NCBI GenBank assembly: GCA_964494475.1
Contig: CAZBRS010000034.1
Span: 1 to 64,000 of the forward strand
Direction of reading: 5' to 3'
Origin: CAZBRS01 sp964494475
GTDB taxonomy: Bacteria > Myxococcota_A > UBA9042 > CAZBRS01
DNA length: 64,000 bases
The notes beneath the pieces were generated by a model that worked only from the letters and a program-made list of their open reading frames with translations, did no database searches and was not told the DNA's origin. Below are positions 55,185 through 63,976 of this stretch, one piece after another. Position numbers and translations under genes: made by a program. Position 1 is the stretch's first letter, and the number at the start of each line of letters is the position of its first letter.

Positions 55185-57367
55185 CCTCGCGCACCTCGAC
55201 CAGCCTGTCCCTCGAGGCCGACCCCGAGGTCGTGGCGTTCCCGCTCGGGCTGCTGCGGCCGGCGTGGCTGGTGATCGGGGCCGAGATCGCGCGGGCGCCG
55301 CGCGTACTCTCGTGGATCGAGCTCGAGCGCGGCCGCGCGCAGGGCGCTGCGTTCGAGCCGCGCTCCTGGCTGGGTGAAGATCTGCCGGCGCTGTCGCGAT
55401 GGCTGGGCGCCGTCGAGCTCGTGAACGTCGAGCGCCTCGACGCGAGCGCCTGGAGCTTCGCCCTCCGGGGGGCCGAGGGGGCGACCGGTCGCGTCAGGTA
55501 CCACGATCGAGCGGCGACCCGCACGCCGCTGCTGCGGGTGAGGCTCGGGGCGCGAACGTTCTCGGCCTGGACGCGCTCCGACGGCCGCGACGAGCTCGTG
55601 GTCGAGTCGGCGGGCGGTGAGCAGCGGGTGTCGCTCTCGCCCGATCGAGGCGACGAGACCGTGGCCCGCGTGCTGGCCGCGGCGGCGAAGGGTCGCGCCC
55701 CCGTGCTGATGCCTCCGGGCGAGATCGAGAGCGTCCGCGCCGTGGCCCGCCGCATCCTCGCGGGGGCGGGCCCCGGCGATTCCCTGCGCGCCGCGCTCGG
55801 CGAGGTGCTGCTCGTGCAGTTGCCGCGTCGCCGCGACCGCTTCGACCAGGTGCGCCTGCCGCCCCTCGGGCTCGCGCGCCTGCAGGCCGCCCTGGCGCCG
55901 AGAGGCTTTCGCGTGCGCCTGGTCGATCTCGACGCTGCCCTGGGCTTCGACGCGGTCACCCTCGACGGCTTCGCCGACGACGAGCGCGTCGATCGCTGGC
56001 TCGAGGGCGAGGTCGACCGCGACCTGCAGCAACGGGCCGAAGAGCTCGCGGATCGACTCGGCCCCCTCGACGACGTGGCCGTGCTGGGCGTGTCGGTCAC
56101 CGACGTGATGAGCCGGCTGCAACCCGCGCTGGCGGTGGCGCTGGCGCGGGGGGCCAAGGGGCGGAAGGCCGGCCTGCGGGCGATCGTGGGAGGCGACTTC
56201 GAGGCGCTGCGCCCCGATTGGCTGCTGGGCCACGACGCCGTCGACGCCCTGGTGTTCGGCGACGGAGAGGGCGCGCTCAGCGACTGGGTGCAGGCCGTCA
56301 CCCTCGGCGACCGGCCGCTGGAGCGCGTCGAGGGGCTGTGGCGGCGCGAGAGCGGCGGCGTCGTGCAGGGGCGGCGTGCGCGCGTGCGGTTCTCCGAGCG
56401 CGCGGTGCCCGATTTCGCGGGAGTGCCCCTCGAGGCCTACCGGCGGGGCCCGAGCCCCGAGCTCGCGGCGGTGCTCCGGCGCGACCACCCCGGCCTCGCC
56501 TCCCGCAGCGAGCCCCTGCTGTTCCTGCCGTACTACTTCGTCGAGGGCTGCTCCGCGAAGTGCGTCTTCTGCTCGTGGGGCACCTACCTCGACGTGCAGG
56601 ATCCCGCCAAGAGCGCCCGCGAGGTCGTGGAGCTCGCGGACCGGCACGGGACCGACTGCTTCTACCTGCTCGACACCACGGTCAACGTGTCGCGGCGCGC
56701 CCTCGAGGGCTTCGTCGAGGGCCTCCTGCGCTCGGGGAGGCGCCTCCTCTGGACCGACTCGGCGCGCCCGCACCTGCTCGACGACGACCTGGCGCGGGGC
56801 ATGGCCGAGGCGGGGTGCGTCATGCTCTCCTACGGCGTCGAGTCGGGGTCCGACGCGGTGCTCGCGCGCATGAAGAAGGGGTTCACGGCCGCCGAGGCCG
56901 GAGCGTCGCTGCAGGCGGCGCACCGCGCGGGCATCTTGAACCGCGTCAACCTGATCGCGGGCTTCTTCCACGAGGACGACGCCGACGTCGAGGCCACGCA
57001 GCGCTTCGTGACCGAGCACCGCGACGCCATCGACGTGGTGGGGTGCTTCCAGGGCTTCTACCTCTTCCCCGGCATGGACGTCGACGCGTCGGTGCTGGGG
57101 CTCACCCTGCACGATGGCTTCGACACGTTGCCCCTCGGGCAGCGTACGGTCACCTGGGACGAGCACGGCGGCCTCGACTGGGCCCGCAAGCGCGAGCAGA
57201 TCCGCACCAGCCACGAGCGCGTGAAGGCCACCCTCGACGCCTGCGGTATCTACGGGCGCGACAAGATCGACGACTACGACGTCTTCCACCTGGCCCGGCT
57301 CTTCGCCGACAAGGCCACGCGCAAGCGCCTGCTGCTCGAAGCGGCCCGGCTCCAGGAGGCGCCGTGA
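55181..57367 (+). CDS. B12-binding-type radical SAM protein with unknown N-terminal domain
   Basis: 728 residues. The first 200 residues are unassigned beta/alpha sequence. About 205-390 resembles a cobalamin-binding Rossmann domain (LLVQLPRRR, LARLQAALAPRGFRVRLVDLDAALG, AVLGVSVTDVMSR, AIVGGDFEAL) but lacks DxHxxG. The radical SAM core carries CSAKCVFC near 457, then CFYLLDTTVNVS, YGVESGSDAVLARMKKGF and IAGFFHEDD. Coupled to the TrmI-like gene upstream (ATGA) and to the double radical SAM gene downstream (GTGA). Likely catalyses a radical methylation or rearrangement in an uncharacterised pathway. Confidence 0.8.
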   Translation: MTSRTSTSLSLEADPEVVAFPLGLLRPAWLVIGAEIARAPRVLSWIELERGRAQGAAFEPRSWLGEDLPALSRWLGAVELVNVERLDASAWSFALRGAEGATGRVRYHDRAATRTPLLRVRLGARTFSAWTRSDGRDELVVESAGGEQRVSLSPDRGDETVARVLAAAAKGRAPVLMPPGEIESVRAVARRILAGAGPGDSLRAALGEVLLVQLPRRRDRFDQVRLPPLGLARLQAALAPRGFRVRLVDLDAALGFDAVTLDGFADDERVDRWLEGEVDRDLQQRAEELADRLGPLDDVAVLGVSVTDVMSRLQPALAVALARGAKGRKAGLRAIVGGDFEALRPDWLLGHDAVDALVFGDGEGALSDWVQAVTLGDRPLERVEGLWRRESGGVVQGRRARVRFSERAVPDFAGVPLEAYRRGPSPELAAVLRRDHPGLASRSEPLLFLPYYFVEGCSAKCVFCSWGTYLDVQDPAKSAREVVELADRHGTDCFYLLDTTVNVSRRALEGFVEGLLRSGRRLLWTDSARPHLLDDDLARGMAEAGCVMLSYGVESGSDAVLARMKKGFTAAEAGASLQAAHRAGILNRVNLIAGFFHEDDADVEATQRFVTEHRDAIDVVGCFQGFYLFPGMDVDASVLGLTLHDGFDTLPLGQRTVTWDEHGGLDWARKREQIRTSHERVKATLDACGIYGRDKIDDYDVFHLARLFADKATRKRLLLEAARLQEAP

Positions 57368-59190
57368 GCGTGCGCACGGGGCGCGTGCTGCGCTTCTCGG
57401 TGACGGCGCGCGACAACGTGCGCCCGGCTCCGTGGCGACCGCGGGGCGACGACGCAGGCGGCCTGGCGGCCTTCGAGCGCAAGCTGAAGGGGGCGGGCGA
57501 TCTGGCCGCGCGCGAGGTGGTGCTGGCCGGCGGCGAGCCGTTGACGCTGCCCGACCTCGACGACTACGTGCGCCTGGCGGCCGGCCGCGGCGCCACGTCC
57601 CTCACCGTGGCCACCAACGGCCTGCTGCTGGCCATCCCCGAACGAGCGCTGCGACTGCGCCAGGCGGGCGCCACGGCGGTCGAGATCCAGCTGGTGTCGC
57701 CCTTCGCCGAGGCCTGCGAGCGCCTGACGGGCGTGAAGAAGGCGCACGAGGCGGCCGTGGCGGGGGTCCGACGGGCGTTGGCGGCGGGCCTGGCCGTCGA
57801 CCTGGTGGTGCCGCTGCTCGCTCCCGGCATCACCGACCCCGAGCGCACCGTGGCGCTCGCGCAGCGCCTGACGCAGGACGGTGCGGCGGTGCGCGCCTTG
57901 CGCTTCGAGGTGCCGCGCGAGGCGCTCGCGTCCGACCTCGCGCCGGCGCCCTTCGACGTGCTCGGCCCGGCGCTGGCGCGGGCCCTGCGCGCCGCCGCCG
58001 ACCTCGGCCTGGCCACGCCGCTGCTCGATCGCGCGGGCGTGCCTTTCTGCGCGCTGGCCGACTCCCCCGACCTGCAGGGGGCCTTCCAGTTCGACCCGCG
58101 CCGCGTGGTCAAGCCCGACGAGGGCTTCGTGAAGGGCGAGGTCTGCGCCGGTTGCGCGCACGCCCCCTCGTGCCGCGGCGTCACGGCGTCCTACGCCGCC
58201 ATCCACGGCGAGCGCGGCCTTCGCGCCTTCACCGCGCGCGCCCCCGGGCTGTCGGGCGACCGCGTGGGCAGTGAGCGTCGCCCCTGGGACGACGCCGCGC
58301 GCGACCACGCCCGCGAGAGCCGGCTGAAGATCCTGCGGCTGACCCTGGCCTGCAACCAGCGCTGCGTGTTCTGCCCCACCGACGGCACCTCCGAGACCAT
58401 CGTGACCGACCCGCGCGAGCGCCTGCGCACGCTCCGGCGCTGGGCCGACGCGGGCGTCACCTGGGTGTCGTTCTCGGGGGGCGAGCCCACGCTCGTGAAG
58501 GAGCTGCCCGCGTTGCTGAGGGCGGCGGCCGCGCTCGGCATCGGCGATCGCGAGCTCGTCACCAACGGCGTGCGCCTGGCCGACCCCGCGTACTTCGACC
58601 AGCTGCTCGAAGCCGGCCTCAACCGGCTGTTCGTCTCGCTGCACGCACACCAGCCCGAGCTCTCCGACGCGCTCACCGGGAGGGCGGGTGACTTCGAGGG
58701 CACGGTGGCCTGCTTGCGCCTGGCGGTGGAGCGCGGGCTCCGCCCCACGGTCAACCACGTCATCTGCGCCCCGAACCACCGCGAGCTCCCCGACTTCGTC
58801 GACTTCCTCTCGACGCTCACGGGCAACCGCGCGTCGCTCACCCTCGCGTTCATCACGCCGCTCTACCTGGCCGGGCAGCGCCCCGAGCTCATCCCGCGCC
58901 TGTCCGACGTGGCGCCGAGCCTGCACGCCGCCCTCGACCGGGCCGAGGCCACCGGGCTCGACGTGGTGGTCCTCAGCCGGCCGGGAATCCCCCCGTGCTT
59001 CCTGGGGCCGCGGCGCCTGCACTTCTCGGATCTGCCCAAGCACGTGCACCGCATCGCCAGCGAAGACCTGCACAAGAAAGAGAAGGGTCCCCAGTGCGCG
59101 CGCTGCATGTACGATACGGTGTGCGCCGGCTTGTGGAAGGGCTACACGGCGCTGCACGGCACCGACGAGCTCGTGCCGATCGAGTTGTAG
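57364..59190 (+). CDS. Tandem radical SAM protein: cysteine-less pseudo domain plus active SPASM-type domain
   Basis: 608 residues from a GTG overlapping the previous stop. Residues 10-290 align with a radical SAM/SPASM enzyme: RVLRFSVTARDNVRPAPW sits where TACNQRCVFC occurs in the second half, so all three cluster cysteines are replaced (R, R, P), yet GGEPLTLPDLDDYV and the SPASM-like CAGCAHAPSC near 261 remain. Residues 315-608 are a complete radical SAM domain (ACNQRCVFCP near 330, FSGGEPTLV) with auxiliary cysteines in CARCMYDTVCAG at the end. The first half may bind substrate or hold only an auxiliary cluster. Confidence 0.82.
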   Translation: MSVRTGRVLRFSVTARDNVRPAPWRPRGDDAGGLAAFERKLKGAGDLAAREVVLAGGEPLTLPDLDDYVRLAAGRGATSLTVATNGLLLAIPERALRLRQAGATAVEIQLVSPFAEACERLTGVKKAHEAAVAGVRRALAAGLAVDLVVPLLAPGITDPERTVALAQRLTQDGAAVRALRFEVPREALASDLAPAPFDVLGPALARALRAAADLGLATPLLDRAGVPFCALADSPDLQGAFQFDPRRVVKPDEGFVKGEVCAGCAHAPSCRGVTASYAAIHGERGLRAFTARAPGLSGDRVGSERRPWDDAARDHARESRLKILRLTLACNQRCVFCPTDGTSETIVTDPRERLRTLRRWADAGVTWVSFSGGEPTLVKELPALLRAAAALGIGDRELVTNGVRLADPAYFDQLLEAGLNRLFVSLHAHQPELSDALTGRAGDFEGTVACLRLAVERGLRPTVNHVICAPNHRELPDFVDFLSTLTGNRASLTLAFITPLYLAGQRPELIPRLSDVAPSLHAALDRAEATGLDVVVLSRPGIPPCFLGPRRLHFSDLPKHVHRIASEDLHKKEKGPQCARCMYDTVCAGLWKGYTALHGTDELVPIEL

Positions 59191-59191
59191 A

Positions 59192-59243
59192 GGGGTCGGT
59201 CTTACGATCTTGATGATCTTTGGGGACGGAGTTACGAACTTGA
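59192..59243. repeat. Two 22-base direct repeats (period 30) at a gene start
   Basis: GGGG-x-CGG-xx-TTACGA-x-CTTGA occurs at 59192-59213 and 59222-59243, matching at 18 of 22 positions. The second copy supplies both the ribosome site and the TTG start of the oxidoreductase gene. The composition is unlike the surroundings; from memory, similar sequence occurs near REP-associated transposases, which I could not check here. Confidence 0.55.
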
Positions 59244-61180
59244 GCCAGCCTGCCACGCCTCCCGCGCGACGCGTGCTCCTCTCGGGCTTCGGCCTCATGG
59301 GCCGTCGCTACGCCGAGGCGCTGACCCGCTCGAGCCGTTGGCACCTGGCCGGGGTGGTCGTGGGGCGCCCCGAGACGGCCGCGCGCCTGGGTGCCGAGCT
59401 CGACCTGTCGGTCGGCACCGACCTGCCCGCGCTGCTCGATCGCGTCGGAGCCGACGCGTTGTTCGTCGCGAGCCCCACCGAGGTGCACCACGCCCAGGTG
59501 GCGCTGGCCCTCGAACGTCGGCTGCCCTGCCTCGTGGAGAAGCCGGTCGCGGCCGACGTGCGCGAGGCGGCCGACCTGGCGGCCCGCAACCGCGTGGCGC
59601 GCGTGCCGGTGGTCGTGGCCCACACGCTGGTGTTCTCGGCCAGCTTCCTGCGCCTGCTGGCCCTCGTGAGGAGCGGCCGGGTGGGCGCGATCCGGTCGGC
59701 GCACCTCTCGTCGCTCGTGCGCATCGGAGAGGGCTGGAGCCCGCGCGCCAGCGGCTACTGGACGCGCGACTTCCTCCTGAACCTGGCGCTGCACCGGGTG
59801 GCGCTCCTGAACCGCCTGTTCGAGCGCGACCCGGCCTCCGTGCGCCTGCGACGCGTCGACGTGGCGCCGGGCGCCGAGCACCTCGAGGCCGAGTTCACGT
59901 ACGCCGGGTTCGGCACCCAGCGCCTCGACCTTGTGCTCGGAGCGGAGCCGTCGAGGCTCGACCTTCGGGTCGAGACCGAGCGCGGTCGCTTCGACTGGAC
60001 CTCCGGCGCGCCCGGAGAGGCGCTGGCGTTCACGCCGGAGGGGGGCGCACGCCGCGACGTACCCTTCGGTGCCGGCGAGCCCCTCGACCGGTTGCTCGAC
60101 GCCTTCGCCGACTTCCTCGACCGCGGCCTCGAGCCCTTCGAGGGGCTCGAGCAGGGGCTGTCGGCCCTGAAGGCCACGCGCGACCTGGTGGCGCCGCTCT
60201 TCGACGATCCGCTGCGCGTCGCGCTGCGCGACCTGGCCGAGGTGGCCGCCGACGGGAGCGTGTGGGGGCCCGACGCGCCCGGACTCTTCGACGCACCCGC
60301 CGCTGGCGCCCCCGCCGACGCGGCGCGCTGGCGCAAGGCGCTGCCCGAGGGCTGGCCCGAGCCCGAGGAGGTGGCCTTCCGCCAGGGCCGGAAGCCGGTC
60401 TTGTACCGCACGGTGCCCGCCGACGAGGCCGCCGGGGTCCGGGCGCGCTTCGCCGAGGCCCACGTCGAGGAGGTCGTCCACCTGCTGCACCGCGACGCCG
60501 TGCAGGATCGGCGCCTGCGGGGCGAGGGCGGCGAGCCCCACGTCGATCTGTTCTTCTCGTACGATCCCGCCCTGGCCGCCCGCGCCGCCGCCATCTATCG
60601 CGAAGGGCGGGTGGGCGCGGCCGTCGAGGAGATGGGCGACCTGCTCGGCTATCCGCGCTGCTGCGCGCGGGCCTTCGCGGCGTTGCCCGATCGCTCGAAC
60701 AACTCGTTCCTGCGGCACGCCACCTGGCAGGGCACGGTCCGCGCCGGGCACGCCTTCCATGCTCGCCTCGCGAACCTGACGCTGGTGGCCACGCCCTACA
60801 CGCCGTGCTCCTACGGCTGCCCGGCCGCCCTGGACGACGCGGCCGCCGTGTTCGCGGCGCTGCCCGACGCCGAGCGCTTCCTGGCCTGGCTGGCCCGGCC
60901 CGCGCTCTACGTCGACGACACGCGCCTGGTGCTCTTCGAGGGTGAGGGCGACGTGCGCGAACTGGCATATCGCTCGTTCTGCCTGCCCGAGCCCCGGCAT
61001 CCGGCCCGGGAGGCCGTGCTGGCGCGCTTCGAGGCCGAGGTGGCGGGGCCCCTGGCCGCCGGCGATCGTCTGGTCCTCGCCGACGGTCGGCTGACCGTGT
61101 TCGCGGGCGCGAGCGTCGTTCACTCGTGGCCCGTGGCGCACCCCGGCGCCGTGCGGCTCTTCCCCTTCGCTGCCCGCTGA
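59240..61180 (+). CDS. Gfo/Idh/MocA-family oxidoreductase fused to a DUF483 domain
   Basis: 646 residues. Residues 1-330: NAD(P)-binding RVLLSGFGLMGRRYAEAL, then ALFVASPTEVHHAQVALAL and PCLVEKPVAADV (the EKP motif) and a substrate half. About 390-646 are a second domain with VDLFFSYDPALAARAAAIYREG, LLGYPRCCARAF and TPYTPCSYGCPAALDDA, the Cys pattern of DUF483. I start at the TTG at 59240, with GGAG 8 bases upstream; an ATG at 59213 is in the repeat and has no good ribosome site. The fusion is unusual and follows the radical SAM genes with a 49-base gap. May oxidise the radical SAM product; unknown. Confidence 0.8.
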   Translation: MSQPATPPARRVLLSGFGLMGRRYAEALTRSSRWHLAGVVVGRPETAARLGAELDLSVGTDLPALLDRVGADALFVASPTEVHHAQVALALERRLPCLVEKPVAADVREAADLAARNRVARVPVVVAHTLVFSASFLRLLALVRSGRVGAIRSAHLSSLVRIGEGWSPRASGYWTRDFLLNLALHRVALLNRLFERDPASVRLRRVDVAPGAEHLEAEFTYAGFGTQRLDLVLGAEPSRLDLRVETERGRFDWTSGAPGEALAFTPEGGARRDVPFGAGEPLDRLLDAFADFLDRGLEPFEGLEQGLSALKATRDLVAPLFDDPLRVALRDLAEVAADGSVWGPDAPGLFDAPAAGAPADAARWRKALPEGWPEPEEVAFRQGRKPVLYRTVPADEAAGVRARFAEAHVEEVVHLLHRDAVQDRRLRGEGGEPHVDLFFSYDPALAARAAAIYREGRVGAAVEEMGDLLGYPRCCARAFAALPDRSNNSFLRHATWQGTVRAGHAFHARLANLTLVATPYTPCSYGCPAALDDAAAVFAALPDAERFLAWLARPALYVDDTRLVLFEGEGDVRELAYRSFCLPEPRHPAREAVLARFEAEVAGPLAAGDRLVLADGRLTVFAGASVVHSWPVAHPGAVRLFPFAAR

Positions 61181-61181
61181 A

Positions 61182-63398
61182 TTACGACTCGATCGATGGG
61201 GCGCTGCGGCGTCGACGCACCGCGAACCCCAGGACCATCAGGCCGAGCATCACGAACAGGGAGAAGGGCTCGGCGCCGACCGGCGACCACGCGCACATGG
61301 CGGTCGTGCCGACCCGGGGGTCGTCGTCGCCGCCGTCGGCGAGCTCGCCGTAGCACACCCCGAGCACGGCGTAGCCACCCATGCCCACGCACGACTGCCC
61401 GGCCGCGCACGCGGGGTCGGTGCGGTCGCAGGGCTGCACGCACAGACCCGCGTCGCCCAGGGAGGCGCAGAGGGCCGAGTCGCAGTCGGCGTCGCCGCCG
61501 CAGGCCTCGCCGAGGGCCACGCCGTCGACGGGCACGCAGCCTCCGGCGTTGCCATCGCCGAGAGAGAGGCAGCCGAAGCCGGAGGGGCACTGGCTCGCGA
61601 ACACGTTGCAGCGCAGCGTGCACACGCCGTCGTGGCAGAGGCCGGTCTGGCAGGCTCCGTCCTGCTGGCAGGCGCCGCCCGCGGGGGTGTCGCCGCCCGT
61701 GGACGCGGCGTCGGGCAGGCACACGGGCCCGAAGGTGGCGTCGTCGGCGCAGCCGTGGTCGGTGGGGCAGCGCGGCGCCGTGATCCGGCAGGCCTCGACG
61801 CACTGCATGAGGCCCTGGTCGGTCGAGTGGCAGATCTTCGTGGTGCAGTCGTTGTTGTTCGCGCAGTAGTCGCCGGTGGCGTGGGCCGTGGGCATGCACA
61901 CGCCCGCCGTGGGGTCGTCGTAGAGCACGCACGTGGTCCCCGCCGGGCAGGCGCCGCCCGGCAGGCACGCCGAGCGGCAGTACGCGTACGCCGTGCCGGG
62001 GAGGGTGGCGCAGAGCCCCGACGTGCAGTCGCCGTCGGCGGTGCAGGCGGCGCCGTCGGCCTTTCCGGTGGGCGTGACCGAGCCCGTGGCGCAGCCCTTC
62101 TTGCCCGAGAACGACTTGCAGACCAGACCGGCGCCGCAGGAGGCGTCGGAGGCGCAGGCCTTGCGGCAGGTGCCGTCGCCGCACACGCCCGAGGCGCAGT
62201 CGGCGTGCGCCGTGCACGCGTCGCCCACCTGGCCCGGCGTGGGCCCGACCAGCGCGTTCGGGAGGCAGCCGCCGTAGTCGATGCCGGTGTACGACAGGCA
62301 CGTGAAGCCCGACGGGCAGTCGGCCTTCGACACCTGGCACGACTGGCGGCAGAAGCGGTCGGTGTCGTCGGGGTTCGGGTAGCAGAGGCCCGAGGAGCAC
62401 TCGTAGGCCGAGGAGCACGAGTGGCCGAGCGCGTACTGCGACGTGGGCAGGCAGACGCCGAGATCGGCCATGTCCTGATAGGGCGCGCAGGCGTCGCCGC
62501 CGGGGCAGTCGGGCGCCGAGGGGTTGCACTCGCGCGTGCACACCTGGCCCGTGGTCATCGGCTGGCAGAAGTAGGGGCTGACGCAGTCGGCGAGGTCGGG
62601 GCACTCCTCGCCGTAGCCCTTGGTGCCCTCCTTGACCAGCGACGAGGCGCACGAACCGCCGGTGCACGAGAAGCTGGCCTTGATGTACTCGTCGCCGTTC
62701 TGGTACGTGTCGATGATGTCGGGGCACTGGTTGTTGTTCGCGCACGTGTATTCGCCGCTCGGGTAGAGGAAGCACGTGCCCAGCAGGTCGTCGTCGGTGA
62801 GGCTCATCTCCGAGATGCCGTCTTCGGTGGCCGGGACCATGGTGGGCATGTCGGAGCCGCCCCAGCCGTAATAGTCGAGCACGTGCTGCAGCCCGAAGAA
62901 GTGCCCGATCTCGTGGGTCGAGACGCCCTGCAGGTTCATGCTGCCGTAGCCGCCGCCGGTCGAGGTGGTCCAGGGGGTGGTCGGGTTGAAGGCGATGTCC
63001 GACTCGATGATGCGGCCATCGAGCGAATAGAGCGGCACCGTGACGCCGAGCACGTAGTCGCCGTGGGGCCAGTAGCCGCTCTTCGAGTAGATGACCTCGT
63101 TCTGGCCGTTGCCGTCGGCGCCCGTGGGCAGGACGGTGAGGGCGCTCGTGGTGCCCACCTTCGCGAACGACAGCACCGAGCAGTTGGCCTGCTGCCAGGG
63201 CGCGAAGCCCGCCTCGATGGCGTTCAGGCCCGCCTGTCCGAGCGACGACGGGATGTAGGTGCCCAGGTAGTAGGTGAGCGCGGGGTCGGGGTAGCGCACC
63301 ACCCGGCCCATGTCGGTGACGATGACGCCGTACGCCCACGCGTGGGCCGACGCGAGCAGCAGGGAGGCGACGACGAGGGCGCGAGCCAGGCGGTTCAT
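61182..63398 (-). CDS. Secreted matrixin-like metalloprotease with disulfide repeats and MYXO-CTERM-like tail
   Basis: 738 residues. Signal peptide (ALVVASLLLASAHAWA), catalytic domain with THEIGHFFGLQH near residue 157, then more than 350 residues of short cysteine repeats (CTAHADCASGVCGDGTCRKAC-like units), and a C-terminus of Cys, short linker, hydrophobic helix (FSLFVMLGLMVLGFAV) and RRRR, the layout of MYXO-CTERM sorting signals. Presumably exported, trimmed by a myxosortase-type protease and attached at the surface. Its ATG overlaps the stop of the upstream small gene, and its stop is one base from the convergent oxidoreductase stop. Confidence 0.85.
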   Translation of the reverse strand: MNRLARALVVASLLLASAHAWAYGVIVTDMGRVVRYPDPALTYYLGTYIPSSLGQAGLNAIEAGFAPWQQANCSVLSFAKVGTTSALTVLPTGADGNGQNEVIYSKSGYWPHGDYVLGVTVPLYSLDGRIIESDIAFNPTTPWTTSTGGGYGSMNLQGVSTHEIGHFFGLQHVLDYYGWGGSDMPTMVPATEDGISEMSLTDDDLLGTCFLYPSGEYTCANNNQCPDIIDTYQNGDEYIKASFSCTGGSCASSLVKEGTKGYGEECPDLADCVSPYFCQPMTTGQVCTRECNPSAPDCPGGDACAPYQDMADLGVCLPTSQYALGHSCSSAYECSSGLCYPNPDDTDRFCRQSCQVSKADCPSGFTCLSYTGIDYGGCLPNALVGPTPGQVGDACTAHADCASGVCGDGTCRKACASDASCGAGLVCKSFSGKKGCATGSVTPTGKADGAACTADGDCTSGLCATLPGTAYAYCRSACLPGGACPAGTTCVLYDDPTAGVCMPTAHATGDYCANNNDCTTKICHSTDQGLMQCVEACRITAPRCPTDHGCADDATFGPVCLPDAASTGGDTPAGGACQQDGACQTGLCHDGVCTLRCNVFASQCPSGFGCLSLGDGNAGGCVPVDGVALGEACGGDADCDSALCASLGDAGLCVQPCDRTDPACAAGQSCVGMGGYAVLGVCYGELADGGDDDPRVGTTAMCAWSPVGAEPFSLFVMLGLMVLGFAVRRRRSAPSIES

Positions 63399-63976
63399 GG
63401 GGCCACCTCGGCGTCGACGATCGCGCGCACCTGCTGGAAGAGCACCGGCAGGGGCAGGCGCAGGTCATCGGCGCTCCCCTCGTCGAGGGCCCCGGTGCCC
63501 GGATCGACCACGGCAGCACCCCCGAGGCGGCGTACGGCCACCGGCGAGCCGTCGGGCTCGTCCTCGACCACGAAGCGGCCCTGCTCGAAGCCGAGCACGG
63601 CGAAGCCGCGGGGCGTGCGCTCGAGGAAGAGCACCACGCGTTGTCCGGGCACGAAGCGCGGCTGGCCCGGGATGCGCGCGACCACTCCGTCGAGCGCGCC
63701 GCCCACCTGCGTCAGGCGGAAGGAGCGTGCGGGGAGCGCGGCGGCGTCGCCCTTCAGGAGGTGGTGCACGTCGAGGGTGGTGGTCGTGAAGAGGCCGGCC
63801 TGATCGCCGGGCCCGCGGTGGCAGAACGACTCGCGCACCGTGCCGTAGAAGACCAGCGCCGCGCGCTCGGTCATCTCGTCGAGGCTCGCGCGACGGAGCA
63901 CCGTGGCGTGGGCAGGTCGCACCGGGGCGAGCAGGGTGAGCAACGCGAGCGCCAGCAGCAGACGTGCACGGGGCAT
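63395..63976 (-). CDS. Exported protein of unknown function coupled to the metalloprotease
   Basis: 193 residues with a clear signal peptide (RLLLALALLTLLAPVRPAHA). The mature part is beta-rich (ALVFYGTVRESF, TTTTLDVHHLLKGD, FVPGQRVVLFLERTPRGFAVLGFEQGRFVVE), a pattern I associate with small secreted domains accompanying myxobacterial matrixins but cannot name. It overlaps the metalloprotease start by 4 bases (ATGA), so it is translated with it and may act as inhibitor, chaperone or binding partner. Its start lies 24 bases from the window edge. Confidence 0.7.
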   Translation of the reverse strand: MPRARLLLALALLTLLAPVRPAHATVLRRASLDEMTERAALVFYGTVRESFCHRGPGDQAGLFTTTTLDVHHLLKGDAAALPARSFRLTQVGGALDGVVARIPGQPRFVPGQRVVLFLERTPRGFAVLGFEQGRFVVEDEPDGSPVAVRRLGGAAVVDPGTGALDEGSADDLRLPLPVLFQQVRAIVDAEVAP

